A stretch of DNA of 40,742 nucleotides, taken from the NCBI GenBank assembly GCA_008931825.1, contig QXVZ01033016.1, positions 3,305 to 44,046 on the forward strand, written 5' to 3'. The notes under the pieces were generated by a model that searched no databases, was not told the origin of the DNA, and saw only the letters and a list, made by a program, of their open reading frames with translations. Both the position numbers and the translations under genes were made by a program. Shown here in pieces: positions 30,901 to 40,742 of the stretch. This DNA is from Phallusia fumigata. Taxonomy: Eukaryota > Chordata > Ascidiacea > Phlebobranchia > Ascidiidae. Position 1 is the stretch's first letter. Every line of letters begins with the position of its first letter.

Positions 30901-33900
30901 TGGTATATGTGTAAAACATCATTGCAAAGTTAATATTACAAAAAAGAAAATCAAGACTATGAATCCTTATTTACTAGTGAGTCCTTATACCAATCAATAT
31001 CTGATATGAGACAAACCTGGTTAGCGAGAAAAGGTCTCTGTTGCTGTAGCATTATAGCAAAGTTTTTTTTAATTGGGGAAAGTATAAATTTACATGTCGG
31101 TTAGCAACTTGTTCTGTCTTAACTGATTCGGGATATTCGCAAATTCTGTAAGTCTAAAAACAACTTTGCAAATTCACTTTAATGGGTTATAATGTTGCTA
31201 ATTTTTGTTCGATGAGCTGTGTCTCTATGTATTGCCAGTTGCTAAAGAATCTTTTTTTTTACAGTTTTACAATCAAGAAACAAAAAAGACAAACATATCC
31301 ATCTGAATAAAATTACCAATCAAAAATCAGAGAGTACCCTTGATCAGTGGAAATTTGCCTCATTTGGTTCAAACACCCTGACAGGTGCTTATGGAAATTT
31401 CGCTGAGTCCCAACTGCAAACTTTAAATGTAGAAAATAAGCACAAAAATAAAACTGTAACTTCTGAAAGAGAATCTGTAGCAAATCAGGATGCAAGGATG
31501 GCAACAGAAACTCTTGACAAAAAAACATCCAAATCGGCAGTTTCATTCAAAAAGATTCCTAACTCACAACTGCATAAAATTATCCAGAAGTTTTTGTTTG
31601 TGTTTAATCACAGGCAAGACAAAGATCGTTTTTTGATTCTTTGCCAATATTTGCTAAATAATGTGGACACAGAAATGTCAACAAAGGTATGTTGGTTTCT
31701 ATCTCTATATTAAGCACTTTAAAATGTGCAATATAAAACCTTCAATTTGAGTGCAGATTTCATATGTGGCATTGTCTGTGCACAAACACTTGATAAAAGT
31801 TTGGATCAAACAGCTAAAAACGATGTTGTGGATATGCTGCAAGTACATAGACAACATTCAGGTGGTTTGAATTCTATGTTTTCAATGTTTTATTTCAGTT
31901 AAAACATAATTTTAGGTCAGTAAAGAACCCGAGCAGCTTTTTGTACATTTGCGAATGTTGATCACATTTACTGATGTGTCTCACTGGAGAGCGTTAAAGG
32001 TAAACACTTATTATGATTTTTTTCTTTGTTTTTAAACCACAGTTTTTTCTTAATATTGCTTGAAAACGGGTTTATTTAATTATTATTGGTCCCCTTCCAC
32101 TATTTGTTCAAATAGGAGTTGTTTAAATTTTACCACATGATTGCTGGGTATCTGAAGTTGTGCACCAACAACTTTTTACCCCAGTTCACACATCGGTTTA
32201 CCCACAGTCTCTCAGAACTTTAAATTTATAAAACTGCAGTATTTAACAACATAAGTCACCCAAAAGTTTCCTATTTTGATGGGTCATACAATGCAAAGTA
32301 TTTTAAAGTATAATGTGACCTAAGTTTGGATTCATCTACTTTTAACCTTTTTTACCCCTAATTATGGGTCCCCTTCCACGAAGGAGACACATATTGTTTT
32401 TACCCTGTTTTTTTCCTTATTTCTTTTTTCTGTCTAACGCGAGTTTGTTCCCACGTTTTGGTCAAGAAGGAGTTGTTCAATTTTCTTCAAATTTTCACAC
32501 ATGATAGATGGGTATCTAAAGTTGTGCACTGACAACTTTATACCTCAGTTCACCCATCGGTTCACCCAGAGGCCCCCAAAACGTGAAATGTTTAAAACAT
32601 GGAATGAAAATTCGGAGAATGCCGCCTCTCCAGTTATTTTTTGTTTTCATGGCTGATAGTAACAGGCTGCTACTTCACACATAAACTGACATTTATTCTG
32701 TGCGGCCAGGCAGGCGTTTCGCTGATTAACCTTAGGAGTGATGACTTTAATACATTTGCTACTTTGTAATGTAGACAGTAGTGTGTGTGGAAGACAGTAG
32801 TGTATGTGGAATAAAAATATGGAGAATGTCGCCTCTGTAGTTTCAATTTTGTAACAATTTCGTGTTGTACTTGCAGAAACAAACTGCATTGCACCCAGTT
32901 TTGTCTCAAATTTGTGCTGGTATTCTGTGTGAACTTCAACAAAGGGGTTGTTTGTGTGTCATTACAACTTTATTAAGCAAAAATGGTCTATCAACAATCA
33001 ATTCCAATTCATTGCAAGCAACACTAACGATGGTTGTCAGGTAAAAATTGTTATAATCTGAACATGTTTGTATTTGCTGGACACTATAAACCATTTTCTG
33101 TCTATTCTAATATGATATAACAGTAAATATGCCTTCATTTTAAACTAAGACTGTGGATTGTATCACAGATTGATGTCGGCCAACAAGTTCAGTGACGAAT
33201 CGATCATCATATTCAGCATGTCTGTTCTAACTGTTCCCTCTTTGTTTTGGCATTTAAGCACCAAAGCTCCTGAGGTATAATAATTATGGATCTTTTAGCA
33301 AAGAGGATGCTGTTTTCACTATTTTTTTCTTATATTTATCTTCAATTCTGGTTTGTTTTTGGTCAAAAAAATCATTTAAATTATTGTTTACACACAAAAG
33401 ATGTGCATATGAAACAGATGCTTCTCCTAAAGTGGAATTCAATTTTTAACTTGGGGAATTCCCCAAACTGAAGTTAATCCCTAATAAAGCAAAATGTTGC
33501 TGTCATAATGCATGTAGCTTGTGAAATGCGTTGCACGTTTATAGCAAGAACCAGTAGGTATGTTTTGCTGCATATTCTGTTTAACATTGCTGATGCCAGT
33601 AGTTGTTTAGTGTCTACTACTATCAGCACCTGTTGTCTGTAAAAAGTATAGTTTATATCAGTGAGGGTTATGATATCATGAGATTACATTACTCCAACTT
33701 AGCGTTTGTCAGCAATAATGCTGGCAGTTGTAGAGAAAGAGAGAGAGATAGCTACGATTGATGAATGGTTAATGAGGGACTGTCAGTTTTCAATGGATGG
33801 ATATGTTTATGCAAAAACGAACCTATTTTAAAGCTATCATATTATCAGCATGGAGCCAGCTTAACATGCCAGGCTGTCCACGCGAAACATTTTTAGCAGT

Positions 33901-36900
33901 GTGATTATGTACTCTAGCTCATGCCAGAAATCAATGTTGATGTCAACACACAGCAACCAAAAACTTTGTCTAACCAATGTATGAGCAATGTTTTACAGCA
34001 CGTTGTCGCCTTAAAACTTACCTAAGAAACACAGTTGCCAAAGAAAAACAAAATTGATTGACTGCTTTCATCATGAGATAGCATTGTGCAAAAAAGCAAG
34101 TGATAAAAGTGTTTTGCAAAAAAAAGGAAGAAGGCCTAATTAGATATGGAGAGATGGGTTTGTTTTTGTTTAATAAACAACAATGCATGATGAAACAGGC
34201 CAGACAAAAGAAACAAGGCATTTGATGTTAATACAACAGCACTTTGCTGTCATATAGCTTTAGTGAGAAGCCAAAAAACTATTTTTGGTAGTGTTTTTGA
34301 GAAATAAACTTGTGTCTCGTGCCCCAAAATCTCCTGAATATGCCACTGATATGTAGTAGTGCAATGACAAATTATTATCCTGAATCAACCATTGGTTAAC
34401 CTACAGACTACCAAAATGTAAAATTAGAAAAACTACTATAGTTAACAAAGTTAATGACTAGTAGTTCAAGTAATGGTTGGTACATTTCAAGCATTTAAAT
34501 AATTTTTAATTCAGATTTGCCTATTTTACCCACCTATATGGTAAATGCCTTTGACATATTGACTGCTTAAATTTTACCTGAGGATGAATTTGACACTAGT
34601 AGAATATTCAATCCAAATTTGCCCTTTATATCAGGCAATTGAAACTGATATTATCTCATCCAAAATGGCATGTAAATGAATGTGCACAACTCATCTGCCT
34701 CATTCACAGATGCATGAAGCCAATGCATCAGTAAAAAAATGAGATGCATCATTGATTGCACAACTCGTTCCAGTTGCACACTTGTGTTTGCCTTACGGCA
34801 GAAAACAGTACTTGCCTTACTAGCTTAAGCATTTCACTTACAAAGGTTTCTACAACCTACGCACGTAACTGTAGCAGCCGCATTTCTGACAATGTTTAGA
34901 CTTCAAATGTTTTTTGGGGAAATCACTCTCGGTTGCAAGAGATGGAATGAAAGGCATTGGGTACTTTTTGAGATAAATAAACAGTCTTTTATTGTTTTGT
35001 TACTTGCGATTCTGTGTTTTATTTTGACAAAATTAATATAAGACCAGTATTCAAAACAACTATTCTAAAAATCTCAGCTATTCTTTTTTGAACATCCTTA
35101 TTTGACACATGTATTCTAGGCATTCATGACTTTTTTGTTCTGATTCTAGAAAAGACCTTGCTTTATCAACATTGCTATCTGTTTGCTGAGCTATACAATT
35201 ATGTTGGCAAAAACATCTATGTTGTAAAATGCCAAGGAAAGTAGCAATGCACCCATAAAAAGAGGCTTAATGTAATACAAGCATAAAGCATATTATACAG
35301 GGTTTGAACATACATGAAAGTAGATCCTTTTTAAATATTGGAAAAAGATATATACATATGTGCAAAAATATCATTTAATGGATCATAATGTTTGTGAATG
35401 TGGCAATATGGAAAAGCTACCATTCTGATCCACAATTTTTTTCTGGTCAAGATTTTTTGCTAAAAAAATGTACTCACAACACAATGAGTTTTTCAATATA
35501 ATTTGGTTGATTTCAGTGTTTTTGGAGTAATACAGCGAAATTCCAGCTCTTGATTAACCACTACCTTTAAAGTACCAACTGATTTGCAGTGTTTACAAAC
35601 ATTTCTTGAAACACCTATATTGGAAAAAATTATCACATTGTTACATGTGGAAAATGCCTGTGCAAAATATGGAATCCTTCCTCAAAATGCAAAATCAATC
35701 CATGTGACACAAGTACTCTGCATATTTGCAAACCTCCTTCAAATTTTGTGTAAAGAGAAAAATATTTTGCAAAACAAATGTGTGGATGTTGTGGTGGGTT
35801 TCAATGTAAAGCTTTTGCTTCTAGTGTCTACTGATCCAAACACTCGATATTTTTTGTCAGATGCTTTTCAACCAACTTTTGTGTTTCCTGAATGAAAATT
35901 CTAACAGACAAAAGACCTGTGCATCCACATGGCATGTTGTGCTGGGATATTTTTCTGGAAATCAATCAGAGTAAGGCTGTTTTGCATTGTTGCAAGTTTA
36001 CATATTTTGTAAACTATCAGTTAGTGTTGTAAAATTGAATGCCTGTACAGAAAAACACCAGCTTCACATGTTGTGTGATGCATGCAATTGCGGAATAAAA
36101 TGAAACCAAGAAAACCTAACCTGAGAAATTAGGCGGTTTTTGTTGGCATCCGAATTAAACACCCCACAACAGACACCAAGGACCACAAACAAATTATCTT
36201 GCAGTGCTCACTTTCAATTGTATCAAAACTTAAATATAGCATAACTTTAAACTGCATTTATTTAGGCATTCCGATTCAATGCATCTTGTTAAACGTCAAC
36301 TGGAATTGTTATGGGATCCAGTGTTTGTAAAAGCAGTATTTCATGATGTTTTAACATTAAAGTCACTTCATGAGGAAGGAGCAATGCCCACACAAGCTGC
36401 ACAAATATCTGCCAGACAGAAAGAAAAAGGAAAATGTAAAAAATGTTCTGTTGTTAATTTTTAGTGTAATATAACAAAGTATTGCTGAATAATTGGGCAT
36501 ACCATTCACGTTTCCTAAGGTCTTGCCAGACGCCAAAACTGATTGCATCAAACATAGATTATTTGTTTAACTTATTCACTGCCATAGGATGTGATGATTT
36601 GCTTCTATTTGCCCAAAAGGTTTCATTGACTTTTCCACATCAGAAAGCTAAAATATTTTGTGTGGCAGCACATAGAAATGTAATAGATGTAATTACACTA
36701 AAAAAACATACTACAAGCTTTATCGTAGCTGGCATTGACAATATTATTTTCAAGTATGTCGGCTAAGTTATCTCGGACGAATGAAAATGCTTAGAATAGA
36801 GGGTTTAACAGACAGTAACACTACCCAGTGTAACTGTAGAAACTCTCAAGCTGCAGCCAACCCTGCCACACTCGTGAACATGTTAAACAACAAAGGAAAA

Positions 36901-39307
36901 TGTACTTCAATTGTAGACAAACTGTCTGGCACTTTGTTAGAGATATTAAAAGTAGATTATTCCATCCTAAGGTACTGATATTGTTTTTTGCACAACAGAA
37001 TAAACATGTGCACAATTCTCTAGTGCTCTATATAAAAGAAGTGGCATTCATAAACGTTAGGGTAAATGTCAAGGTTTTTAGCACCAGCAAAAATATAGAT
37101 GGGCACTAAAATATTGATATTGCTTGCTTGTTCTGGCTTTTGCACCCATATAATATTGTTAACACCCATCGCAGGAATCATAACAAACATACACCTGAGA
37201 TTGTTTGAACCAGGGTGGTCCAAGTGCAGGGAACTCATTTATTTGGCCCACAACTTAACTTCGACTCCACAGCCCACATCTTTAATTTCTAATCAGCTAA
37301 AAATCTGAGATGACCGCCTCCATGCTAACCAATGGTGGATGTGCCATCTGGCCACTGCATACTCAGTGCCTATGTTGGATCCCTTTGTTAATGGGGGCAT
37401 ATAATGTTTGCACTCTGATTATTTTATTTCTGCTCGCTGCTTGACCCAATTGGTTAGTGGTTAAACTTAACCAATGGTGCAGGAATAAANAGCCCCTGCA
37501 GTTACCCCGACAGCCCCCTAAAATGGGACGAATAGTTAAACAATGTCCGAATTGGATGAAATTTGGACAGATTGTATAACATGTCATTGTGGTGCCATAT
37601 TTGATGTGTTTTACCCTATAGCCCTAGCAGTTACCCCACTAGCCCCCTAAAATGGGGCAAATAGTTAAACAATCTCCGAATTGGATGAAACTTGGACAGT
37701 TTGTATAACATGTCATTGTGGTGCAATAGTTAATGTTTTTACCCTGTAGGCCAAGCAGTTACCCCACCAGCCCCCTAAAATGTGTACTGTTATTTAACAA
37801 TGTCCAAAGTTGATGCAGCTTGGACAGTTTGTAACACATGTTTTTGTGGTGCGCTGAATGCTTTGTTTACATCTATAGCCTGGACATGTTTTCAGAAAAA
37901 CGCAATATGTACAACTTTGCATGTGTGGGGACCCATGCGTTTCTGCCAGCGGAAACAATCATGTCATAAATAGCGCAGGTAACTGAGACCCAGTGTAATA
38001 TAATGTGGGAATATGTCATCTTTTAATATCGGGTAATAGTGTATATAGAATGTCTATATATGGTAAGCCACCCTTCTAGTTTTCAAGTATGTTGGCTAAG
38101 TTATCTCGGACAAATGAAAATGCTTAGAATAAAGGGTTTGACAGACAGTAACACTACCCAGTGTAACTGTAGAAACTCTTCAAGCTGCAGCCAACCCTGC
38201 CACACTCGTAAACATGTTAAACAACAAAGGAAAATGTACTTCAATTTTAGACAAACTGTCTGGCACTTTGTTAGAGATATTTAAAGTAGATTATTCCATC
38301 CTACGGTACTGATATTGTTTTTTGCACAACAGAGTAAACATGTGCACAATTCTCTAGTGCTCTATATAAAAGAAGTGGCATTCATAAACGTTAGGGTAAA
38401 TGTCAAGGTTTTTAGCACCAGCAAAAATATAGATGGGCACTAAAATATTGATATTGCTTGCTTGTTCTGGCTTTTGCACCCATATAATATTGTTAACATC
38501 CATCGCGGGTAGCAATAACAAACATACACCTGAGATTGTTTGAACCAGGGTGGTCCAAGTGCAGGGAACTCATTTATTTGGCCCACAACTTAACTTCGAC
38601 TCCACAGCCCACATCTTTAATTTCTAATCAGCTAAAAATCTGAGGTGGTCGCCTCTATGCTAACCAATGGTGGATGTGCCATCTGGCCACTGCATACTCA
38701 GTGCCTATGTTGGATCCCTTTCTTAATGGGGGCATATAATGTTTGCACTCTGATTATTTTATTTCTGCTCGCTGCTTGACCCAAGTGGTTAGTGGTTAAA
38801 CTTAACCAATGGTGCAGGAATAAAATTCAATCGGTTTTTGGTTGGGTCATTGTGGTTTATTGTACGATTTGTCAAGCCCAACCCCAGTTGTCCCTAACTG
38901 GCTTCCAAGTTTGTCAAATTATTAAAACATGGCCAAAATGGTTAAAATTTGAAAAGTTAATAAAATATGCCATCGAGGATTGCCAAGGCAGTACTCCACC
39001 TAACATGAGGTACTTGCTGCTCAGCTAAATACAACACTGGCAGTTTTGGCCCATCCCCATTTGTATTGCAACTCTGTACAGAAAATGTTTGCTTAAAATT
39101 GATTTTTAATGTGTCTAAATTCAGTGACAGACAAATTTGGATCGTTCCTGAAGAGGATTGCCTCTTCACGACCTGAGAAAGTTCTTGTTCCAACAGGAGG
39201 AAGAAAGATGGATTATGTTGAAGTAAAAAACACTTGCAGTGCTTGTCTTTTGTATCGGAGGTCTTTGTCCATCTTTACTAAACAACTGCAGCTAGAAATG
39301 CTAACAG
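27924..39307 (+). CDS. UBE3B: UBE3B ubiquitin ligase, N-terminal 597 residues (continues beyond window)
   Basis: UBE3B is a HECT-type E3 ubiquitin ligase regulated by calmodulin through an IQ motif and linked to mitochondria and brain development in vertebrates. Eleven exons join with consistent phase: 27924-28060, 28634-28725, 31265-31686, 31757-31861, 31916-31999, 32877-33040, 33169-33274, 35590-35855, 35908-35970, 36266-36435 and 39125-39307. Exon 1 has ARHAREERALKRRQECAA and the IQ motif IIIQSAVRGQLMR. Later matches are KFLFVFNHRQDKDRFLILCQ, WIKQLKTMLWICCKY, MLITFTDVSHWRALK, NKFSDESIIIFSMSVLTVPS, STWHVVLGYF, SDSMHLVKRQLELLWDP and VPTGGRKMDYVEVKNTC, then LQLEMLTG. Exon 3 carries an extra polar stretch of about 85 residues. 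The HECT domain is not in the window. Introns are full of repeats, and the last one contains a probable assembly duplication. Confidence 0.93.
28791..29389. mobile_element. hAT-like element in UBE3B intron 2, 599 bp
   Basis: The ends TAGGGATGTTCAAAGTAGAA and ttctactttgaacatcccta are perfect inverted repeats. Flanks are agagtatc (28783-28790) and agagtgtc (29390-29397), an 8-bp duplication with one difference. It is the best-preserved copy of a family also seen at 670-1588, 4690-4935, 34580-35100 and 39324-40090. Confidence 0.85.
29390..31264 (+). other. UBE3B intron 2, remainder
   Basis: Contains a hydrophobic 108-codon open frame (29592-29918) that I regard as chance, and a dispersed repeat at about 30770-30900 (tgtgtggggacccatat, then gcagaaacaatcatgtcata) that recurs at about 37920-38010. 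No other exon recognised. Confidence 0.5.
32030..32640 (+). repeat. Two tandem copies of a dispersed repeat in a UBE3B intron
   Basis: The phrase ggtccccttccac begins at about 32089 and again at about 32367. Each is followed by an aggagttgtt(t/c)aa block, then atgattgctgggtatctgaa or atgatagatgggtatctaaa, then acaactttttaccccagttcac or its variant. The unit is about 280 bp and belongs to the family at 40130. Confidence 0.7.
33275..35589 (+). other. UBE3B intron 7, no other gene
   Basis: Apart from the hAT-like copy at 34580-35100 I see AT-rich sequence with a short purine run (agagaaagagagagagat at about 33733) and no exon. Confidence 0.5.
34580..35100. mobile_element. hAT-like family copy in UBE3B intron 7
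   Basis: The left end gaggatgaatttgacactag and right end agctattcttttttgaacat, then cctta, are degraded forms of the family termini. Internal blocks (gcacaactcatctgcc, gtttctacaacctacgcac, gttttgttacttgcgattct) match the copy at 39324-40090 in the same orientation. A target duplication is not convincing. Confidence 0.6.
36747..37489 (+). repeat. First copy of a ~743-bp direct duplication, ends at an N
   Basis: The copy runs from ttttcaagtatgtcggctaa to ggtgcaggaataaa, immediately before the N at 37490. It matches 38080-38824 with only scattered substitutions and one- or two-base indels (for example caagctgcagcc against ttcaagctgcagcc). Both copies contain a hAT-like block (ccagggtggtccaagtgcag). 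Both lie within UBE3B intron 10. Confidence 0.9.
37491..37875 (+). repeat. ~128-bp tandem repeat, three units
   Basis: Units start at about 37491, 37620 and 37748 with agccc(c/t)(t/a)gcagttacccc, followed by a(c/g)agccccctaaaatg, a gttaaacaat(g/c)tccgaattgg phrase, and (t/c)ttggacag(a/t)ttgtataaca. The third unit is more diverged. The motif is shared with the dispersed repeats near 40340 and 40720. Confidence 0.85.
38080..38824 (+). repeat. Second copy of the ~743-bp duplication
   Basis: Partner of 36747-37489. Past 38824 the sequence continues uniquely (ttcaatcggtttttggttgg) to the next UBE3B exon at 39125, so this copy is the one connected to the downstream gene. Confidence 0.9.
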
Positions 39308-39323
39308 GTGAATGGTTGATAAA

Positions 39324-40090
39324 GAGGGATGTTCAAAGTAGAATATCAAATTTGCCATTTAAATCGGGTAATTGGAACTGATATTATTTTGTCCAAAACA
39401 CATGTTAAACGAGCGTGAGCAACTCATCTGCACTTTGTGTTGATGGGAGTGGCATTCACAGACGCAACAGCGCCGATAAAACGCTGTTTGTTTTCCCCTT
39501 TAGCTAATTCTTAGCCATGTGCACAATGTGAAAATAATTAGTAACAACTTTAACAAGTAACGAGAGTGAGTGTGCGCAAGTTGTTCAAATTCTGTATTAA
39601 TGCGAGTGGCATTCACAGTTGCAACAGCCACTTTTTAAGCTACTTCTCAGCCGCGCGTTTACTAAAAAAACAATAGAACAAATGATAAGAACAAACATGC
39701 GCAACAAGTAACATGTGTATCGCCTCAAGGTTGACTTTTTTGCAGCATCAGCAAAAATTCTGATGCGTTGTTGATCGCCAAACTCATTTTAGTTGTACAT
39801 TTGAAGTTGCATCAGGGCGGAAAATAATAGTTGCCTTACTGGCTCAGGCCTTTCACATGTAAACGTTTTTACAACCTTTGAACATAACTGTAATGGCTGA
39901 ACTTCTGACATTGTTTGGATTTAAATGTTTAAAGGAAGATCACCCTTGGGTTGCATGAGATGTAATAGAAAGCATGGAGTATTTCTCAAAGTTAAATAAA
40001 CACCCTTTTTTTGTTGTTTTGTTGCTTGCAGTTCTGTGTGCCATTCAATGTTCTGGATTCGAAACAACTATTCTACTTAGAACACACCTA
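39324..40090. mobile_element. hAT-like family copy in the intron after the last visible UBE3B exon
   Basis: It begins gagggatgttcaaagtagaa only 17 bp after the exon end and closes with ctattctacttagaacacac, then cta. It holds two similar internal blocks, ggcattcacagacgcaacag (about 39452) and ggcattcacagttgcaacag (about 39607), so part of it is internally duplicated. The target duplication is too weak to call. Confidence 0.65.
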
Positions 40091-40129
40091 GTGACAGAGT
40101 CTTAGTTTACATTCCCTGAAGGGGACACA

Positions 40130-40742
40130 TATTGTTATGGGTCCCCTTCCTGAAAGGGGACACGGGGGGGTTTCACTCTGTTTGTTTTTGTTTTTTTCTT
40201 GTTTTTTTTTTTTCTACCCTGCAGCTTGTCCATGTTGTTTTGCTATGAAATGTGTGGTAGATTTCGATGAAACTTTTTCAGTGTGTAGATATAATCATGG
40301 GGTTGTGCCATCTGTTTTGTTTGATCCCATAGCCCCAGTGGTTACCCTGCTAGCCCCCAAAATGTAAAACGTTTTTGACATGCATGCGCACCACAACGTT
40401 AGTTTAGTATGGACTATATACACAATTTGGTAGTAACACGCATCTGCCTTACTATGCCAGACAATTAACATGGCAGTTGTCTGATTTTGCGGAAACCAGT
40501 AGCATGAGGCATGAACTTTGGCCGTTGTGAGGTCACTATGTATCTAGCGAAAGGGAAATCCCTGTGTTGAACAGTTTTCAAACCCGAAGTGGTGAAATAT
40601 TCCCTGCACATTGTCTGTGTACCTTTGGGGTGAAATGTTTAGTGGATTTGGATGAAACTTTCACAGCCGGAAGATATGGTCAAGGCGGTGTGTCATTAGT
40701 TTCGGTTAACCCCACAGTCCCAGAGGTTACCCCGCTAGCCCC
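40130..40742 (+). repeat. Two copies of a dispersed repeat at the right edge
   Basis: The first copy starts near the gggtccccttcctgaaaggg phrase (40138) and runs through ttcgatgaaactttttcagt to gttaccctgctagcccccaa (about 40341). The second (from about 40620) repeats the ttggatgaaactttcacagc and gttaccccgctagcccc blocks and is cut by the window end. They are in the same direction, roughly 370 bp apart. Confidence 0.75.

Noticed and set aside
36482-36766. 94-codon open frame in UBE3B intron 10
   Set aside because: It runs into the duplicated repeat segment and has no recognisable domain; possibly a transposon relic, but not supportable.
1-40742. Spliced-leader RNA gene, CRISPR array or rRNA
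   Set aside because: I did not find the Ciona leader sequence, regularly spaced identical repeats with unique spacers, or rRNA-like sequence. The tandem arrays have no spacers.

Overview
The window is eukaryotic: AT-rich, intron-bearing, and full of old DNA transposons and retroelement fragments. The protein-coding exons have animal orthologues, and a one-gene troponin I with a five-residue first exon (MTDDK) directly behind a bare AG acceptor points to an ascidian tunicate, most likely Ciona. The species is an inference. I assembled exons by hand from reading frame, splice sites and phase, so most genes here are not single ORFs.

Layout. 1-7.5 kb is mostly repeats: a MITE-bearing copy of a hAT-like family with a nested 234-bp palindromic MITE, a GIY-YIG (Penelope-type) remnant, a possible MSH6-like first exon on the minus strand, a 149-bp hAT MITE and a decayed minus-strand BEL/Pao polyprotein. 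7.6-9.4 kb holds troponin I on the minus strand (five coding exons, 184 aa). 9.9-10.4 kb is a hAT element with perfect 8-bp target duplications. 11.27-11.84 kb holds a three-exon plus-strand gene for an unrecognised 123-aa, one-membrane-helix protein. It is followed on the same strand by mitochondrial methionine aminopeptidase METAP1D (12.15-13.36 kb, three exons, 301 aa). METAP1D converges tail to tail with the spliceosomal factor SYF2 (13.70-16.06 kb, minus, two exons, 233 aa).

16.1-27.9 kb is gene-poor: a LINE reverse-transcriptase tail inside an inverted repeat, several hAT-type elements, and one 227-codon ORF resembling the N-terminus of the ciliary protein KATNIP. From 27.9 kb to beyond the right edge lies UBE3B, an IQ-motif HECT ubiquitin ligase. 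Eleven exons (about 597 residues) are here; the HECT domain must lie downstream. Its introns carry repeated copies of one hAT-like family and a family of repeats containing TTACCCC/GCCCCC.

Two single N characters (23673 and 37490) each sit at the end of a sequence that is repeated shortly after (226 bp; about 743 bp). This looks like unmerged contig overlaps or haplotypes rather than biology. No CRISPR, rRNA or convincing tRNA gene was seen. The genes do not form one pathway; the small membrane protein and METAP1D may be linked by mitochondrial location and transcription.
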